DNA from: JACCZX01 sp963710675
GTDB lineage: Bacteria; Pseudomonadota; Gammaproteobacteria; Burkholderiales; Burkholderiaceae_F
NCBI GenBank assembly: GCA_963710675.1
Contig: CAVQBE010000025.1
Coordinates: 1-64,000 of the forward strand
DNA length: 64,000 bases
Reading direction: 5' to 3'
Part shown: positions 35,101-43,335 of the stretch, one piece after another
How positions within the stretch are numbered: position 1 is the stretch's first letter
Layout of the letters: the number at the start of each line of letters is the position of its first letter
The notes under the pieces: model-generated
Database searches by the model: none
What the model was told of the DNA's origin: nothing
The model's input: only the letters and a program-made list of their open reading frames with translations
Position numbers and translations under genes: made by a program

Positions 35101-36941
35101 GGGATGTGTTCGGCAACGGCATGCTGCTATCGCGTCACACTCGGTTGCTCGCAGCGTTCGACCATCGGCACGTCTTCATCGATCCCGCGCCCGACGTGGC
35201 GGCGAGCTTCTCCGAGCGCGAGCGCCTGTATGCACTGCCGCGGTCATCGTGGGCCGATTACAACCAGAAGTTGATTTCGCCAGGCGGTGGCATCTGGGCA
35301 CGTTCGGAAAAATCGATTCCGATTTCCCCGCAGGCTCAGGCAGCGCTCGGCATCTCTGCAAGCAAGTTGACTCCGGCAGAACTGATCTCTGCGATTCTGA
35401 AAGCGCCGATCGATCTTCTGTACAACGGCGGCATTGGAACCTATGTCAAGGCCAGCGGCGAGTCGCACGCCGATGTAGGCGATCGCGCAAACGATGCGTT
35501 GCGTGTCAACGGCCTAGAACTGCGTTGCAAAGTGATCGGCGAGGGCGGCAACCTCGGTCTGACGCAGCTGGGTCGCGTGGAGGCGGCGCTCAACGGCGTC
35601 AAGCTGTACACGGACGCGATCGACAACTCGGCGGGTGTCGACACGTCGGATCACGAGGTCAACATCAAGATCCTGCTGTCGCTGCCAATCGCCGCGGGCG
35701 AGCTGACGGAGAAGCAGCGCAACGCGCAGTTGGTCAGCATGACCGACGACGTGGCTGCGCTCGTGCTGCGCGACAACTACTTCCAGGGCCAGTCTTTGTC
35801 GGTCTCCGGGCGCATGGGAACGCGACTGCTCGATCAACAGCAGCGATTTATTCGATTCCTCGAAAAGCAGGGGCGGCTCAATCGTACGATCGAGTTTCTG
35901 CCCAGTGACGACGAGATTGCAGAGCGCCGCGTCAAAGGCATTGCAATAACAAGCCCGGAGCGCGCGGTACTACTCGCGTACTCGAAGATGTGGTTGTTCG
36001 ATGAGCTGCTCGCGTCCAATCTTTCCGAAGATCCGTGGGTCGCCACTGCACTTGCGCGTTACTTCCCGTCGGTGCTGAAGGAAAAATTTGGCAGCTATAT
36101 CGAGCGGCATCCGCTGAAGCGCGAAATCGTCGCGACGCACGTGCTGAACAGCATGGTAAACCGCGTCGGTTCCACCTTTGTTCACCGGCTAATGGAGACC
36201 ACCGGTTCGACACCGCCACAAATTGTTCGCGCCTATCTGCTGACACGCGAAATATTCGGGCTCGTACCTGTCTGGCAAGCGATCGAGGCGCTCGACAACC
36301 TCGTCGCGGACGATGTGCAATCGCAGATGCTGATCGAGCTCGGGCGTCGCACCGTTCGTGCGACCACATGGTTCCTGCGTTCGCGACGTCTCGCCGAGCC
36401 AATGATTGGAACGATTGAACGATTTACGCCCGCGGCGACTTCGCTGCTGCAGTTCATCGCTGCTGCGCCGACCAATATGCCGTGGCGTGCGCCGATCGCA
36501 CGACACGAGCAGACACTGATTGCGAAGGGCGTACCGGCTGCGCTTGCATTGGCGGTAGCGGCATCAGATACGTCGTTCGCAGCGCTCGATATCGCCGAAG
36601 TTGCCGAGTCTTCGAAGCAGCCGCTGGGCGTGGTAGCCAATACGTACTTCTCGATCGGCGAGTTGTTGGGACTGGCACGCCTGCGCGCCCAGGTATCGGC
36701 GCTGCTCTCAGACGGTTACTGGCAAGGTATGGCGAAGAGCGCGTTGGGTGATGACTTGGCCGCTTTGCAGCGAGAGCTGACCGCCGATGCGTTGCAGGCG
36801 GGCGGACAAAGCGCATGGGAAGTGGCGCAGCGTCCAGCGGTCGAGCGCGCACAGAGGATGCTGACTGAACTAACTGATACGAAGTCGCCTGACCTGGCGA
36901 TGTTGTCGGTCGCGCTACGTGAGCTGCGGCACTTGGCTTGA
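32112..36941 (+). CDS. gdhB: NAD-specific glutamate dehydrogenase, large (about 180 kDa) class
   Basis: This 1609-residue enzyme interconverts glutamate and 2-oxoglutarate plus ammonia using NAD. The N-terminal half holds ACT-like regulatory segments (FLVDSASMEVSRQGLTLHL). The catalytic core contains GGLRWSDRPEDFRTEVLGL, VKNTVIVPVGSKGGFVLKK and DMSGDVFGNGMLLS. The length fits the L_180 class of Streptomyces, Pseudomonas and many proteobacteria. GGGAG precedes the ATG. It is the longest intact gene here and is unbroken, which sets the sequence quality of this section. Confidence 0.95.
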   Translation: MSPPDAGPDLNKKARIDAVVTLINSRIQKGERAALTIFARAYFERVDPEDIAARQVEDLYGALLSHWQFARTRNSGAAKVRVFNPDAGEHGWASRRTVVEIVNDDMPFLVDSASMEVSRQGLTLHLIVHPIFAVERDKSGTLQTIDTRENKPDWPRESFMHIEVDRLADSESRVELAAGIERVLSDVRASVSDWKAMVAQLRAVIKEIDKKPPPLPGEEVAENRAFLQWLMEDHFLLLGYRRHDLTTVEGEDALRLVPGSGLGILRESETETALSGSFAVLPPEARAVAHAVSPMMFVTKANSRSTVHRPGYIDYVGVKRYKDGVVIGEHRFVGLFTSAAYNARVAEVPLIRGKVTKVEARSGLAPGSHLGKAMTHVLETYPRDELFQITPDELFEIASGIVQLGERQRFRLFIRRDPFQRFVSCLIFVPRENYTTELRRRFQKILIDAFDGSTADFDVLLTDAVLARIHITVRTTPGKMREVDRRAIETQLADAARRWEDDLRQALNDEEGEARAAPLFKRFGSAFPTAYEEAVSPRQAIADIRRLATLDSEAKGGLALNLYRPLEAPSGRLGFKLYRSGAPIALSDSLPMLERMGVRVLSERGYQLTLEGGGPLWVHDFSLQMSGADDVDAETIAPLFEESFLRVFEGAVENDDFNRLVLRAELSADEIVVLRAYAKVMRQTGFAFSQTFIEATLATHPRIARMLVGLFKLRFDPERADKAAASSQVNAIEQALDKVSNLSEDKVLRQYLALMGATLRTNYWRTGTGASGAAGPRRAFLSFKFDSARIPGLPEPRPLFEIFVYSTRFEGVHLRGGKVARGGLRWSDRPEDFRTEVLGLVKAQMVKNTVIVPVGSKGGFVLKKAPPMIDREAYLKEGVDCYRDYLRGLLDLTDNRVGNEIVPPPHVIRHDPDDPYLVVAADKGTATFSDYANSVSAEYGFWLGDAFASGGSAGYDHKEMGITARGAWESVKRHFRELGINTQTTEFTCVGIGDMSGDVFGNGMLLSRHTRLLAAFDHRHVFIDPAPDVAASFSERERLYALPRSSWADYNQKLISPGGGIWARSEKSIPISPQAQAALGISASKLTPAELISAILKAPIDLLYNGGIGTYVKASGESHADVGDRANDALRVNGLELRCKVIGEGGNLGLTQLGRVEAALNGVKLYTDAIDNSAGVDTSDHEVNIKILLSLPIAAGELTEKQRNAQLVSMTDDVAALVLRDNYFQGQSLSVSGRMGTRLLDQQQRFIRFLEKQGRLNRTIEFLPSDDEIAERRVKGIAITSPERAVLLAYSKMWLFDELLASNLSEDPWVATALARYFPSVLKEKFGSYIERHPLKREIVATHVLNSMVNRVGSTFVHRLMETTGSTPPQIVRAYLLTREIFGLVPVWQAIEALDNLVADDVQSQMLIELGRRTVRATTWFLRSRRLAEPMIGTIERFTPAATSLLQFIAAAPTNMPWRAPIARHEQTLIAKGVPAALALAVAASDTSFAALDIAEVAESSKQPLGVVANTYFSIGELLGLARLRAQVSALLSDGYWQGMAKSALGDDLAALQRELTADALQAGGQSAWEVAQRPAVERAQRMLTELTDTKSPDLAMLSVALRELRHLA

Positions 36942-37063
36942 TACAAGCCGGCTGACGCGCGGAAAACGCACTGCAGGTCTCGCAATGCGCGACTTTGGAA
37001 GTGATGCGCGGTTTCGTTGACGCCCGGGAGTAGTGTGAGTCCCATCGCTTGCCCGGCGGCCTT

Positions 37064-37882
37064 ATGAGCGCTTCCAATACCGCCTCCGTCACTTCCAACG
37101 ACCGCGCGTCTTCGACGTTGCGCGTCAGCCTGCTATCGGCAAGTGCCTTGCTTGCACCGTTGCTTTTCGGTTGGCTGTTGCCACCGTTCGGGCAGCCTCA
37201 GTCATTTCATGACTACGCAGACCAGCGCGTTTGGCTTGGTTTGCCGCATGCCGCCGATGTTCTGTCGAATCTTCCGTTCCTCGTCGTCGGTGCATTTGGA
37301 CTCTACTTTGTCTCGGCCGGTTGGCGCTCGACTAATCGTGCCGCATTTTCCGATCGGCGAGCGGCCTGGCCGTACGCACTCTTATTCACCGGCATCGTGC
37401 TGACGGCGTTCGGCTCCGCCTGGTACCACGCGCAACCGAATGACGCGACTTTGCTGTGGGATCGCTTGCCGATGGCGTTCGGTTTTGCGGGACTGGTCGC
37501 GGGGACTCTGATGGATCGCGCGCCAAAGCGGACTTCACAGTGGCTGCTCGCATTCGCCGCGGTTGGTGCGGGCACCGTGCTCTATTGGCACGCGTCCGGA
37601 AACCTTGTCCCTTACTTGGTGATGCAAGTGTCCTACATCGCCGCTACGCTAGTAGCGACAGCCTGGATCAGACCGCTGTACACACACGACAAACGCATTT
37701 ATGCAGCGACGGCGTTGTATCTGATGGCGGTGATCTTCGAACGGCTTGACCATCAGGTGTACGGGCTGCTCGGAGGTTGGGTTAGCGGCCATACGCTGAA
37801 GCATCTGTTTGCGTGCGCCGCCATCGCGGTAGTCTTATCAATGCTGCGAACGAGGCGGTTGATCGTTAATTTGCGAGGGTAA
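37064..37882 (+). CDS. Alkaline ceramidase-like (CREST superfamily) membrane protein
   Basis: This 272-residue protein has about seven hydrophobic helices. Conserved CREST positions are visible: VLSNLPFLVVGAFGLYF (Ser/Asn pair), GSAWYHAQPND (His/Asp), and HTLKHLFACAAIAVV (HxxxH). These match the zinc/hydrolase residues of alkaline ceramidases and progestin/adipoQ receptors. An amide-bond lipid hydrolase role is plausible but unproven. The ATG at 37064 (MSASNTASV) is preferred over an earlier start. It is convergent with the CarF-like desaturase gene. Confidence 0.75.
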   Translation: MSASNTASVTSNDRASSTLRVSLLSASALLAPLLFGWLLPPFGQPQSFHDYADQRVWLGLPHAADVLSNLPFLVVGAFGLYFVSAGWRSTNRAAFSDRRAAWPYALLFTGIVLTAFGSAWYHAQPNDATLLWDRLPMAFGFAGLVAGTLMDRAPKRTSQWLLAFAAVGAGTVLYWHASGNLVPYLVMQVSYIAATLVATAWIRPLYTHDKRIYAATALYLMAVIFERLDHQVYGLLGGWVSGHTLKHLFACAAIAVVLSMLRTRRLIVNLRG

Positions 37883-38018
37883 TGGGCATCGGTGCGAGGG
37901 CTCTGGCGGTAGCGAGACTTTGCGTAAGCAGCTTTTCGTTCGCGCAAACGCATTCACACACCAGCCGCTGCGCCGCGCCGAGCTTTCGCCGGGCGCGGCA
38001 CCTCAAACAAATTGCAGA

Positions 38019-38588
38019 TCAAGCCGCCGACAGTCCGAGTAGCTTCAACTCTTCGGCTTCGCTGCGGCGCTTGACGCCGGTCAGGCGCTCGATCACTCGC
38101 TCGACGCGTGACCAGAACATCACTTCCTCCAGCAGCGGATTTAGGAAGTTGGTGATCACACAATAGTGGGTGGTGCGGGATCCAGAGTGGTGCTTACCGT
38201 GGTGACGGGGTGTTTGCAGAACGTGCAGCCTTTGCAGCCAACGCACAGCAGTCGGCACCTCGGCACTGTTCATGTGTGCCCACTTGTGTATCTGGTTCGC
38301 GTTGATTACCAGTAGGGCGAACAGCACTACGTGCCAACTCAGCCAGCCCATATATAGCGCAGCCGCGACCAGTATCGCGCCGGCAAGCAACAGATCCCAT
38401 GAGCTTGCCAGCCAGTTCTTGTTCAGGAATTCACGCGGCCGCCAGTGATGGCGCAGGTTGTCCTCCGCCAGTGAGCCGATCAGCGGCGCGCCGGGCCGCG
38501 CGTACGCGTCTTCGACCCAGTGCACCATGCCTGATACGAAGTCAGCCAGCAAAACAGTAACGCCTGCTTGCATGATCAAACTACTCAT
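38019..38588 (-). CDS. CarF/PEDS1 (TMEM189)-type lipid desaturase
   Basis: This 189-residue membrane protein carries the full histidine pattern of the plasmanylethanolamine desaturase family: LLADFVSGMVHWVEDAY, NLRHHWRPREF, NANQIHKWAHM and TPRHHGKHHSGSRTTHYC, followed by TNFLNPLLEE. Animal PEDS1 and myxobacterial CarF form the vinyl-ether bond of plasmalogens, and the His boxes bind the di-iron centre. The start at 38588 (MSSLIMQAGV) is chosen; an upstream extension runs through the divergent promoter. Whether this cell has ether lipids as substrate cannot be seen here. Confidence 0.85.
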   Translation of the reverse strand: MSSLIMQAGVTVLLADFVSGMVHWVEDAYARPGAPLIGSLAEDNLRHHWRPREFLNKNWLASSWDLLLAGAILVAAALYMGWLSWHVVLFALLVINANQIHKWAHMNSAEVPTAVRWLQRLHVLQTPRHHGKHHSGSRTTHYCVITNFLNPLLEEVMFWSRVERVIERLTGVKRRSEAEELKLLGLSAA

Positions 38589-38600
38589 ACATCCTCTAAG

Positions 38601-38624
38601 GCATACCGCGACATCGCGGCATGC
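38601..38624. promoter_or_regulatory. Inverted repeat in the desaturase/XRE divergent region
   Basis: GCAT-A-CCGCG pairs with CGCGG-C-ATGC around a 4-nt centre, giving 9 paired positions of 10. It lies 12 bp upstream of the desaturase ATG and 87 bp upstream of the XRE gene. It could be an operator or a 5' hairpin of the desaturase mRNA. Confidence 0.45.
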
Positions 38625-38670
38625 ACAGAATCGATGACACGCAGGCGCCGCCAAGTACTTCAGTGATAAC

Positions 38671-38687
38671 GTATCGAGTATCGATAC
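38671..38687. promoter_or_regulatory. Perfect 6-bp inverted repeat, possible XRE operator
   Basis: GTATCG-AGTAT-CGATAC lies 24 bp before the XRE start and 83 bp from the desaturase start. An AT-centred perfect dyad beside a helix-turn-helix gene is what an autoregulatory operator looks like, but no binding motif is known for this regulator. Confidence 0.45.
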
Positions 38688-38710
38688 CGCGGGCACTACG
38701 GGGCGCACGA

Positions 38711-39454
38711 ATGAGTACCGAACAGTTGATTGACTCGCTGAAGCGAGTGCTGAAGAGCCGTCATATCACCTACGCAGAGCTGGCACGCCGCATTCGAATG
38801 TCGGAGGCCAGTGTGAAGCGGCTCTTTTCTCAGCGAACCTTTACGTTGAATCGGCTCGAACAGGTGTTGACGGCACTTGAGCTCGACTTTTTCGAGCTGG
38901 CGAAGCTCGCACGCGGCGCCGGCGATGCGCCGGAAGAGATGACCGAGACTCAGGAACACGCGCTGGCCGCCGAGCCGCGCCTGATGGGGGTGTTTTATCT
39001 GCTGTTCAACGACTGGCAGCCTTCTCAGATCCTCACACGTTACGAGCTGACCGAGCCCGAGCTTACAAAGCTGCTGGTGAAGCTCGATCGATTGCAGCTG
39101 ATCGAGCTTCTACCGTCCAACAAGGTCAAGGTCCGCGTGGGCCGGCATTTACGTTTGCGGCCAAGCGGAGCAATCCGCGCCAAGCACGGTCAGCGGACCA
39201 TGGCCGAGTTTCTGGCAGTCGAGTTCGATCGTTATGGCGGCAACTTCCGTTTCGAATTTCGGGACGTTTCGCCCGCGTCGTTCGCTGTCGTTCACCGCAA
39301 GCTGGACCGCCTGGCCGCCGAGTTCAACGAATTGGCGGAGCTTGATAGCACGCTCCCACCCGATCAGCGTCAGTCGATCGGCATCGTGCTAGGTATGCGG
39401 CCGTGGAAGATCGGTCAGGTCACGAATTTGAAAGAGCGACCACGCCGGCATTGA
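38711..39454 (+). CDS. XRE-family transcriptional regulator
   Basis: This 247-residue protein has an N-terminal XRE helix-turn-helix (ITYAELARRIRMSEASVKRLFSQ, then LNRLEQVLTALELDFFELAKLA) and a C-terminal region of unknown fold that may bind a ligand (RLMGVFYLLFNDWQPSQIL, winged-helix-like LTEPELTKLLVKLDRLQLIELL). The start at 38711 (MSTEQLIDSL) excludes an upstream extension through the dyads. It is divergent from the CarF-like gene, making that gene its most likely target. Repeat copy A begins 8 nt after its stop. Confidence 0.82.
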   Translation: MSTEQLIDSLKRVLKSRHITYAELARRIRMSEASVKRLFSQRTFTLNRLEQVLTALELDFFELAKLARGAGDAPEEMTETQEHALAAEPRLMGVFYLLFNDWQPSQILTRYELTEPELTKLLVKLDRLQLIELLPSNKVKVRVGRHLRLRPSGAIRAKHGQRTMAEFLAVEFDRYGGNFRFEFRDVSPASFAVVHRKLDRLAAEFNELAELDSTLPPDQRQSIGIVLGMRPWKIGQVTNLKERPRRH

Positions 39455-39462
39455 TGAGGCGT

Positions 39463-39558
39463 TCCTCGTGTACGCGAGCCTGCGGCTCGCACGTGCACTC
39501 GTCACGATTAGTTAGGCGCGCTCCCTTCGGAGCGGCCGCGCGTGCGCGCGCAGTACAA
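39463..39558 (+). repeat. Stop-proximal hairpin repeat, copy A
   Basis: About 96 bp starting TCCTCGTGTACGCG, 8 nt after the XRE stop and in its orientation. Hairpin 1 is GCGAGCC-TGC-GGCTCGC (7 bp). A shared linker follows (CACGTGCACTCG, then CGATTAGTTAGGCGCG), then hairpin 2 CGCTCC-CTTC-GGAGCG and a GC-only tail ending CAGTACAA. It fills the convergent gap before the hydrolase gene. Confidence 0.9.
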
Positions 39559-39571
39559 CGGCTAGTAAAAG

Positions 39572-40465
39572 CTAACCGCGCGTGAAGCTAGCGCCCTGTT
39601 GCAAGCTTTGCCGCACGAAGTCGAGCACCGCATCACGATAGGCGGCGCCACCGGTGCGGCTTGCGCCTGAGTGCGTCCCGCCTTCGATCTTGACGACCCG
39701 TTTCACTTTGCTGGCGGCAGCGGAAAAAAGCTCGTCGGCCATCGCATGCGGAACGATGCCGTCGGCAGTGCCATGAATGATCAACAATGGTGTGTCCACT
39801 TTGCTGATCTTGGTCGCCGAATCAAATGGCTGTGTCACCGCAAGACCGATTCCTGGCACCCAGCCGTACTTCATTGCCCGCACAACCGCCGGAATCGACG
39901 TAAAGGTGGATTCGATGATGATCCCGCCGACTTCGTTCTCCGGCTGCTTCAGCGGGCCTGCCGCCAGATCAACCGCCAAGGCGCCGCCCAGACTGTGGCC
40001 ATAGATGAATCGGCGCGAAGGATCAGGCTCGCGGCGTTTCAACTCGTCGAGCGCGACACGCGCGTCGGCATAGGCGGTTTCTTCTGACGGAAGCAGCTCG
40101 GTACTCTTGCCGAAGCCGCGGTAGTCGACGGCCAACACGTTGAAACCCAGGTCTACCCAGCGCGACATCCGAAACACGCTGCCATTCAGATTCCAACGCG
40201 CGCCATGCAGATACAGCACGGTCGGAGCGCTCTTGGCGTCTTCCTGCGGTAAATACCAAAAATGCAGCCTGTGGCCATTGGCCAGCGTGACGTCAAATTG
40301 CTCGGTCCCCGGCAGCGGCTCGGAGAACCAGCGCTGACTGCCGCTTCTCGGATCAAAAATCGCCTGCCGCTGCCATTCGTCAAGTGACGCGCAGCCTGCG
40401 GCGCCAGCACCAACCGTAAGGGCGCCAATCAGCAGGGTCAGTGGACGAGTCAGAAATTTTTTCAC
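39572..40465 (-). CDS. Alpha/beta hydrolase lipoprotein
   Basis: This 297-residue exported protein has signal peptide MKKFLTRPLTLLIGALTVG and lipobox AAGC, then an alpha/beta-hydrolase domain: VLYLHGARWNLNGS (oxyanion region), nucleophile elbow FIYGHSLGGALAVD, LLIIHGTADGIVP (acid) and GGTHSGASR (His). It resembles BEM46/ABHD13-like serine hydrolases. Membrane-anchored periplasmic esterase or peptidase activity is likely; the substrate is unknown. Confidence 0.82.
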   Translation of the reverse strand: MKKFLTRPLTLLIGALTVGAGAAGCASLDEWQRQAIFDPRSGSQRWFSEPLPGTEQFDVTLANGHRLHFWYLPQEDAKSAPTVLYLHGARWNLNGSVFRMSRWVDLGFNVLAVDYRGFGKSTELLPSEETAYADARVALDELKRREPDPSRRFIYGHSLGGALAVDLAAGPLKQPENEVGGIIIESTFTSIPAVVRAMKYGWVPGIGLAVTQPFDSATKISKVDTPLLIIHGTADGIVPHAMADELFSAAASKVKRVVKIEGGTHSGASRTGGAAYRDAVLDFVRQSLQQGASFTRG

Positions 40466-40532
40466 GGCGATTGGACGTTAGGCGCGCGCGAGAGTTCTCG
40501 CTATCGAACTTGTGGATTCAATGCGCCGTACT

Positions 40533-41048
40533 TCAACCCGGTTTACGCACCGCCTTGCGAGACTTGGCAGTTTTCGGCATCTGTCGCTTGCTGAGCCCGA
40601 GCATCGTGCCGCGGCAATTTTTCGCGCCGCATCGGCACTCATAGTTCTTCCGCAAGGTAGGCGTCAGGCGCTCCTCGATCGTCAGGCTGTAGTCGTAGTT
40701 AAGTTCTTCGCCCGCCCGTATATCGCGCATCGCCTGGATGAACACGCGGCCGTCATCCGTTTCCTCGGTCTCGCAATTCGGGTCGCACGAATGGTTGATC
40801 CAGCGCGCCGCATTGCCACCAATACCCGCATCGATAACCGTCTTCTGATCGTCGAGCGAAAAGAAGAACGTGTGATACGGATCGTCGGGATTGGACGGCG
40901 GCCGCCTGTCAGCCTCTTTCCATGGAATCCGCTGGCCCTTGTATTCGATGATGTTCTCGCCGGCTTTTAGACGGCGCGCAGCGTAGACGCCACGTCCATG
41001 GATGCGCGAATTCTTGACGATGATGCGAGGCTTGCGTTGTGTTGACAT
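40533..41048 (-). CDS. SET domain protein, probable protein-lysine methyltransferase
   Basis: This 171-residue protein is almost only a SET domain. The N-terminus has VKNSRIHGRGVYAARRLKAGE; the SAM/catalytic part is ARWINHSCDPNCE and GEELNYDYSL; a post-SET-like Cys cluster YECRCGAKNCRGTM follows. All residues needed for SAM binding and the catalytic Tyr are present. The C-terminus is Lys/Arg-rich. The start at 41048 (MSTQRKPRII) lies 10 bp after the stop of the spermidine-synthase-like gene on the same strand. Targets are unknown; bacterial SET proteins are uncommon but established. Confidence 0.87.
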   Translation of the reverse strand: MSTQRKPRIIVKNSRIHGRGVYAARRLKAGENIIEYKGQRIPWKEADRRPPSNPDDPYHTFFFSLDDQKTVIDAGIGGNAARWINHSCDPNCETEETDDGRVFIQAMRDIRAGEELNYDYSLTIEERLTPTLRKNYECRCGAKNCRGTMLGLSKRQMPKTAKSRKAVRKPG

Positions 41049-41058
41049 GAGTAGAAGG

Positions 41059-43137
41059 TTAGCTAAGTCCAATAAGTCGCCTAAGCTCGTTGATCGGATT
41101 CGATTTCAATACGTCGATCAGGTTGTTGAACTGATCGGTCCAAAGCGAGAAGTCCGGATTCGGATCGATCTCCTGGGCAACCTGGGCGAGCCGGTCATCG
41201 TCGAGTGCCGCGGGTGAGCGTGCAAGCAAAACCCAGTCCGTGATCGACGCTGTGCTTTCGTCGCCCGGTGAATCCGTAACAAGTCGCACTGCCAGATTGT
41301 TGGCCAGGGCAATGTTTGCGAGCACCGGTTTCAGATCCAGAAAGCGGTTGGAGATGTGAAACGCGAGAATGCCGTCGGGCTTCAGATGTTGAAAAAACAG
41401 CGCGGTGGCTTCCGACGTGATCAGATGCACCGGTATCGAATCGCTCGAAAAGGCGTCGATCGCCAGCACGTCGTATTGTTGCCGCGCACCCGATAACAGC
41501 TCACGCTCCATCGACAGGCGCGCATCGCCGATCACGAATTCGATCGTCGCCGGTGATGAGCTTAAATAGGAGAACTGGGTCTTCGCCAGTGCGAGCACAT
41601 CGGGGTCGAGCTCGTAGAAACGAATCACATCGCCGGCACGGCCGTAGGCCGACAGCGTGCCCACTCCAAGTCCTACGAAGCCCAGTCTGACCGGCCCCTC
41701 GCTTTGCTTGGCTTCAATTGCGCGCCCAACGCCGGACGTGCGCGCGTAGTAGGTGCCGGGCTCGAGCCGGTTTGCATTGATAATGGGTTGTTCGCCGTGC
41801 AGGATGACGCCGTGCAGTAACCGCCGCACCTGATGATCGCCCTGGCCCTGCTCCTTGACCCGCAGCGTGCCGTAGAAGTTTCGGTGCATGTACACGACGT
41901 CGTCGCGAAGAAATCCGATGTACTGACTTCCGAACCACGCGGTCGCCAGTGTGGCGACGATCGCTGGTCCGACCAGCCAGCGCGTCTTACGCGCAACGAA
42001 CACGGCGAGCGACGAGAGCAGCACGAGCGCCACCGGCAACTCGAAGTACGTTGGAAACACGCGCGGCGCGACCAGACCCACTAGCATGCCACCGAGCGCA
42101 CCACCCAGAGAGATTGTCAGATAAAAATGCGTCAGATACCTCGGCACCGGTTTGCTCAGCGCAAGTTCGCCGTTGCAGAAAAATGCCGCCATCATCATGC
42201 CCACCGTGTACAGCGGGACAGCAAGGCTGACATCGAGCACGCCACGATTGGCTTCCAGTCCCGCGGACATTGCCACCAGCAGAAGCAGCGTTGGAAACAA
42301 AAACCAGCCGCGCTGGTACCAGCCACGGCCTTGCCGTCCTTCGAAGGCGATCACGAAACTCAGCAAGTACAGCGACAGCGGCAGCACCCACAGAAAAGGG
42401 ACCGACGCAATGTTCTGCGTAATGTGGCTTGTCGTCGCCAGCAACAGCACCGACCCTAGCGCAGCAAACGCCAGCCAGAGCGCGTAATCGCCGAGCCGCG
42501 GCGCAGGGCCTTCGGGATCGTCAGCGATCGTCTTTAGCGCCGCACCGTCTGCGACGACCGAATTCGAAGCTTTCCATGCCGACACTGCGCACGCGATCGC
42601 GAATACACCGTACGCGATGCTCCATACGATTGATTGCGCGTGCGATGTCGAAAACGGTTCGATCGCGAATGGAAATGCCAGCAGCCCGATCAACGAACCG
42701 AAGTTCGACAACGCGAAGAGCCGATAAACCGATTTCTCGGGAAAGTGCGGTGCCACCCACTTTTGCAGCAACGGACCCGTCGATGACAAAAGAAAGTAAG
42801 GCAGCCCGATCGTCGCCACCAGCAGCACGACAATGCGCAGTGCAGCGTCGGCGCCTGCGGCCGGCTTCAGGGCTTCGCTCGGAACAATCGGCAAAAACGC
42901 GAGACTGACCGCCAGCAGCGCGATGTGCAGTCGCGCCTGTTGCTTGGGCGACAGGTAGCGCGTGGTCAGGTGCGAATACGTGTATCCGGCCAGCAGAACC
43001 ACCTGAAAAAACACCAGGCAAGTGGTCCAGACGGCCGATGTGCCTCCGAACCACGGCAGGATCTGCTTGGCAATGATCGGCTGCACAAGAAACAGCAGAA
43101 ACGCCGACAACAGAATCGTGGAGGCAAAAAGGGGCAT
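41059..43137 (-). CDS. Membrane-fused spermidine synthase-like protein
   Basis: This 692-residue protein has an N-terminal portion with ten or more hydrophobic helices (STILLSAFLLFLVQPIIAKQI, VWTTCLVFFQVVLLAGYTYS ...) and a C-terminal spermidine-synthase-like Rossmann domain (~490-660): GLGVGTLSAYG (SAM-like site), FYELDPDVLALA, and YDVLAIDAFSSDSIPVHL. This fused MFS/spermidine-synthase layout is common, and the true reaction is unproven. The start at 43137 (MPLFASTILL) is chosen at the first membrane helix. Its promoter region overlaps the divergent HDOD gene's upstream sequence. Confidence 0.82.
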   Translation of the reverse strand: MPLFASTILLSAFLLFLVQPIIAKQILPWFGGTSAVWTTCLVFFQVVLLAGYTYSHLTTRYLSPKQQARLHIALLAVSLAFLPIVPSEALKPAAGADAALRIVVLLVATIGLPYFLLSSTGPLLQKWVAPHFPEKSVYRLFALSNFGSLIGLLAFPFAIEPFSTSHAQSIVWSIAYGVFAIACAVSAWKASNSVVADGAALKTIADDPEGPAPRLGDYALWLAFAALGSVLLLATTSHITQNIASVPFLWVLPLSLYLLSFVIAFEGRQGRGWYQRGWFLFPTLLLLVAMSAGLEANRGVLDVSLAVPLYTVGMMMAAFFCNGELALSKPVPRYLTHFYLTISLGGALGGMLVGLVAPRVFPTYFELPVALVLLSSLAVFVARKTRWLVGPAIVATLATAWFGSQYIGFLRDDVVYMHRNFYGTLRVKEQGQGDHQVRRLLHGVILHGEQPIINANRLEPGTYYARTSGVGRAIEAKQSEGPVRLGFVGLGVGTLSAYGRAGDVIRFYELDPDVLALAKTQFSYLSSSPATIEFVIGDARLSMERELLSGARQQYDVLAIDAFSSDSIPVHLITSEATALFFQHLKPDGILAFHISNRFLDLKPVLANIALANNLAVRLVTDSPGDESTASITDWVLLARSPAALDDDRLAQVAQEIDPNPDFSLWTDQFNNLIDVLKSNPINELRRLIGLS

Positions 43138-43335
43138 TGAACGGCGGTGAAAGGCGAAGATGGGGACGAAAAAGCACGCAGCGGCGCGAAAAGCGCGCGA
43201 TTGTCTCATGCGTCAAACGGCCCCACCTCCCAGCAGCGACGCCGGGCTTGCCTCCCAGCTAAAGCCGCACCGAAGCCGGCCTATTCAAAGCTCCGACCCA
43301 TTCAAGCGATCAGGGTTTGGCGCCGAAGATCAGGT

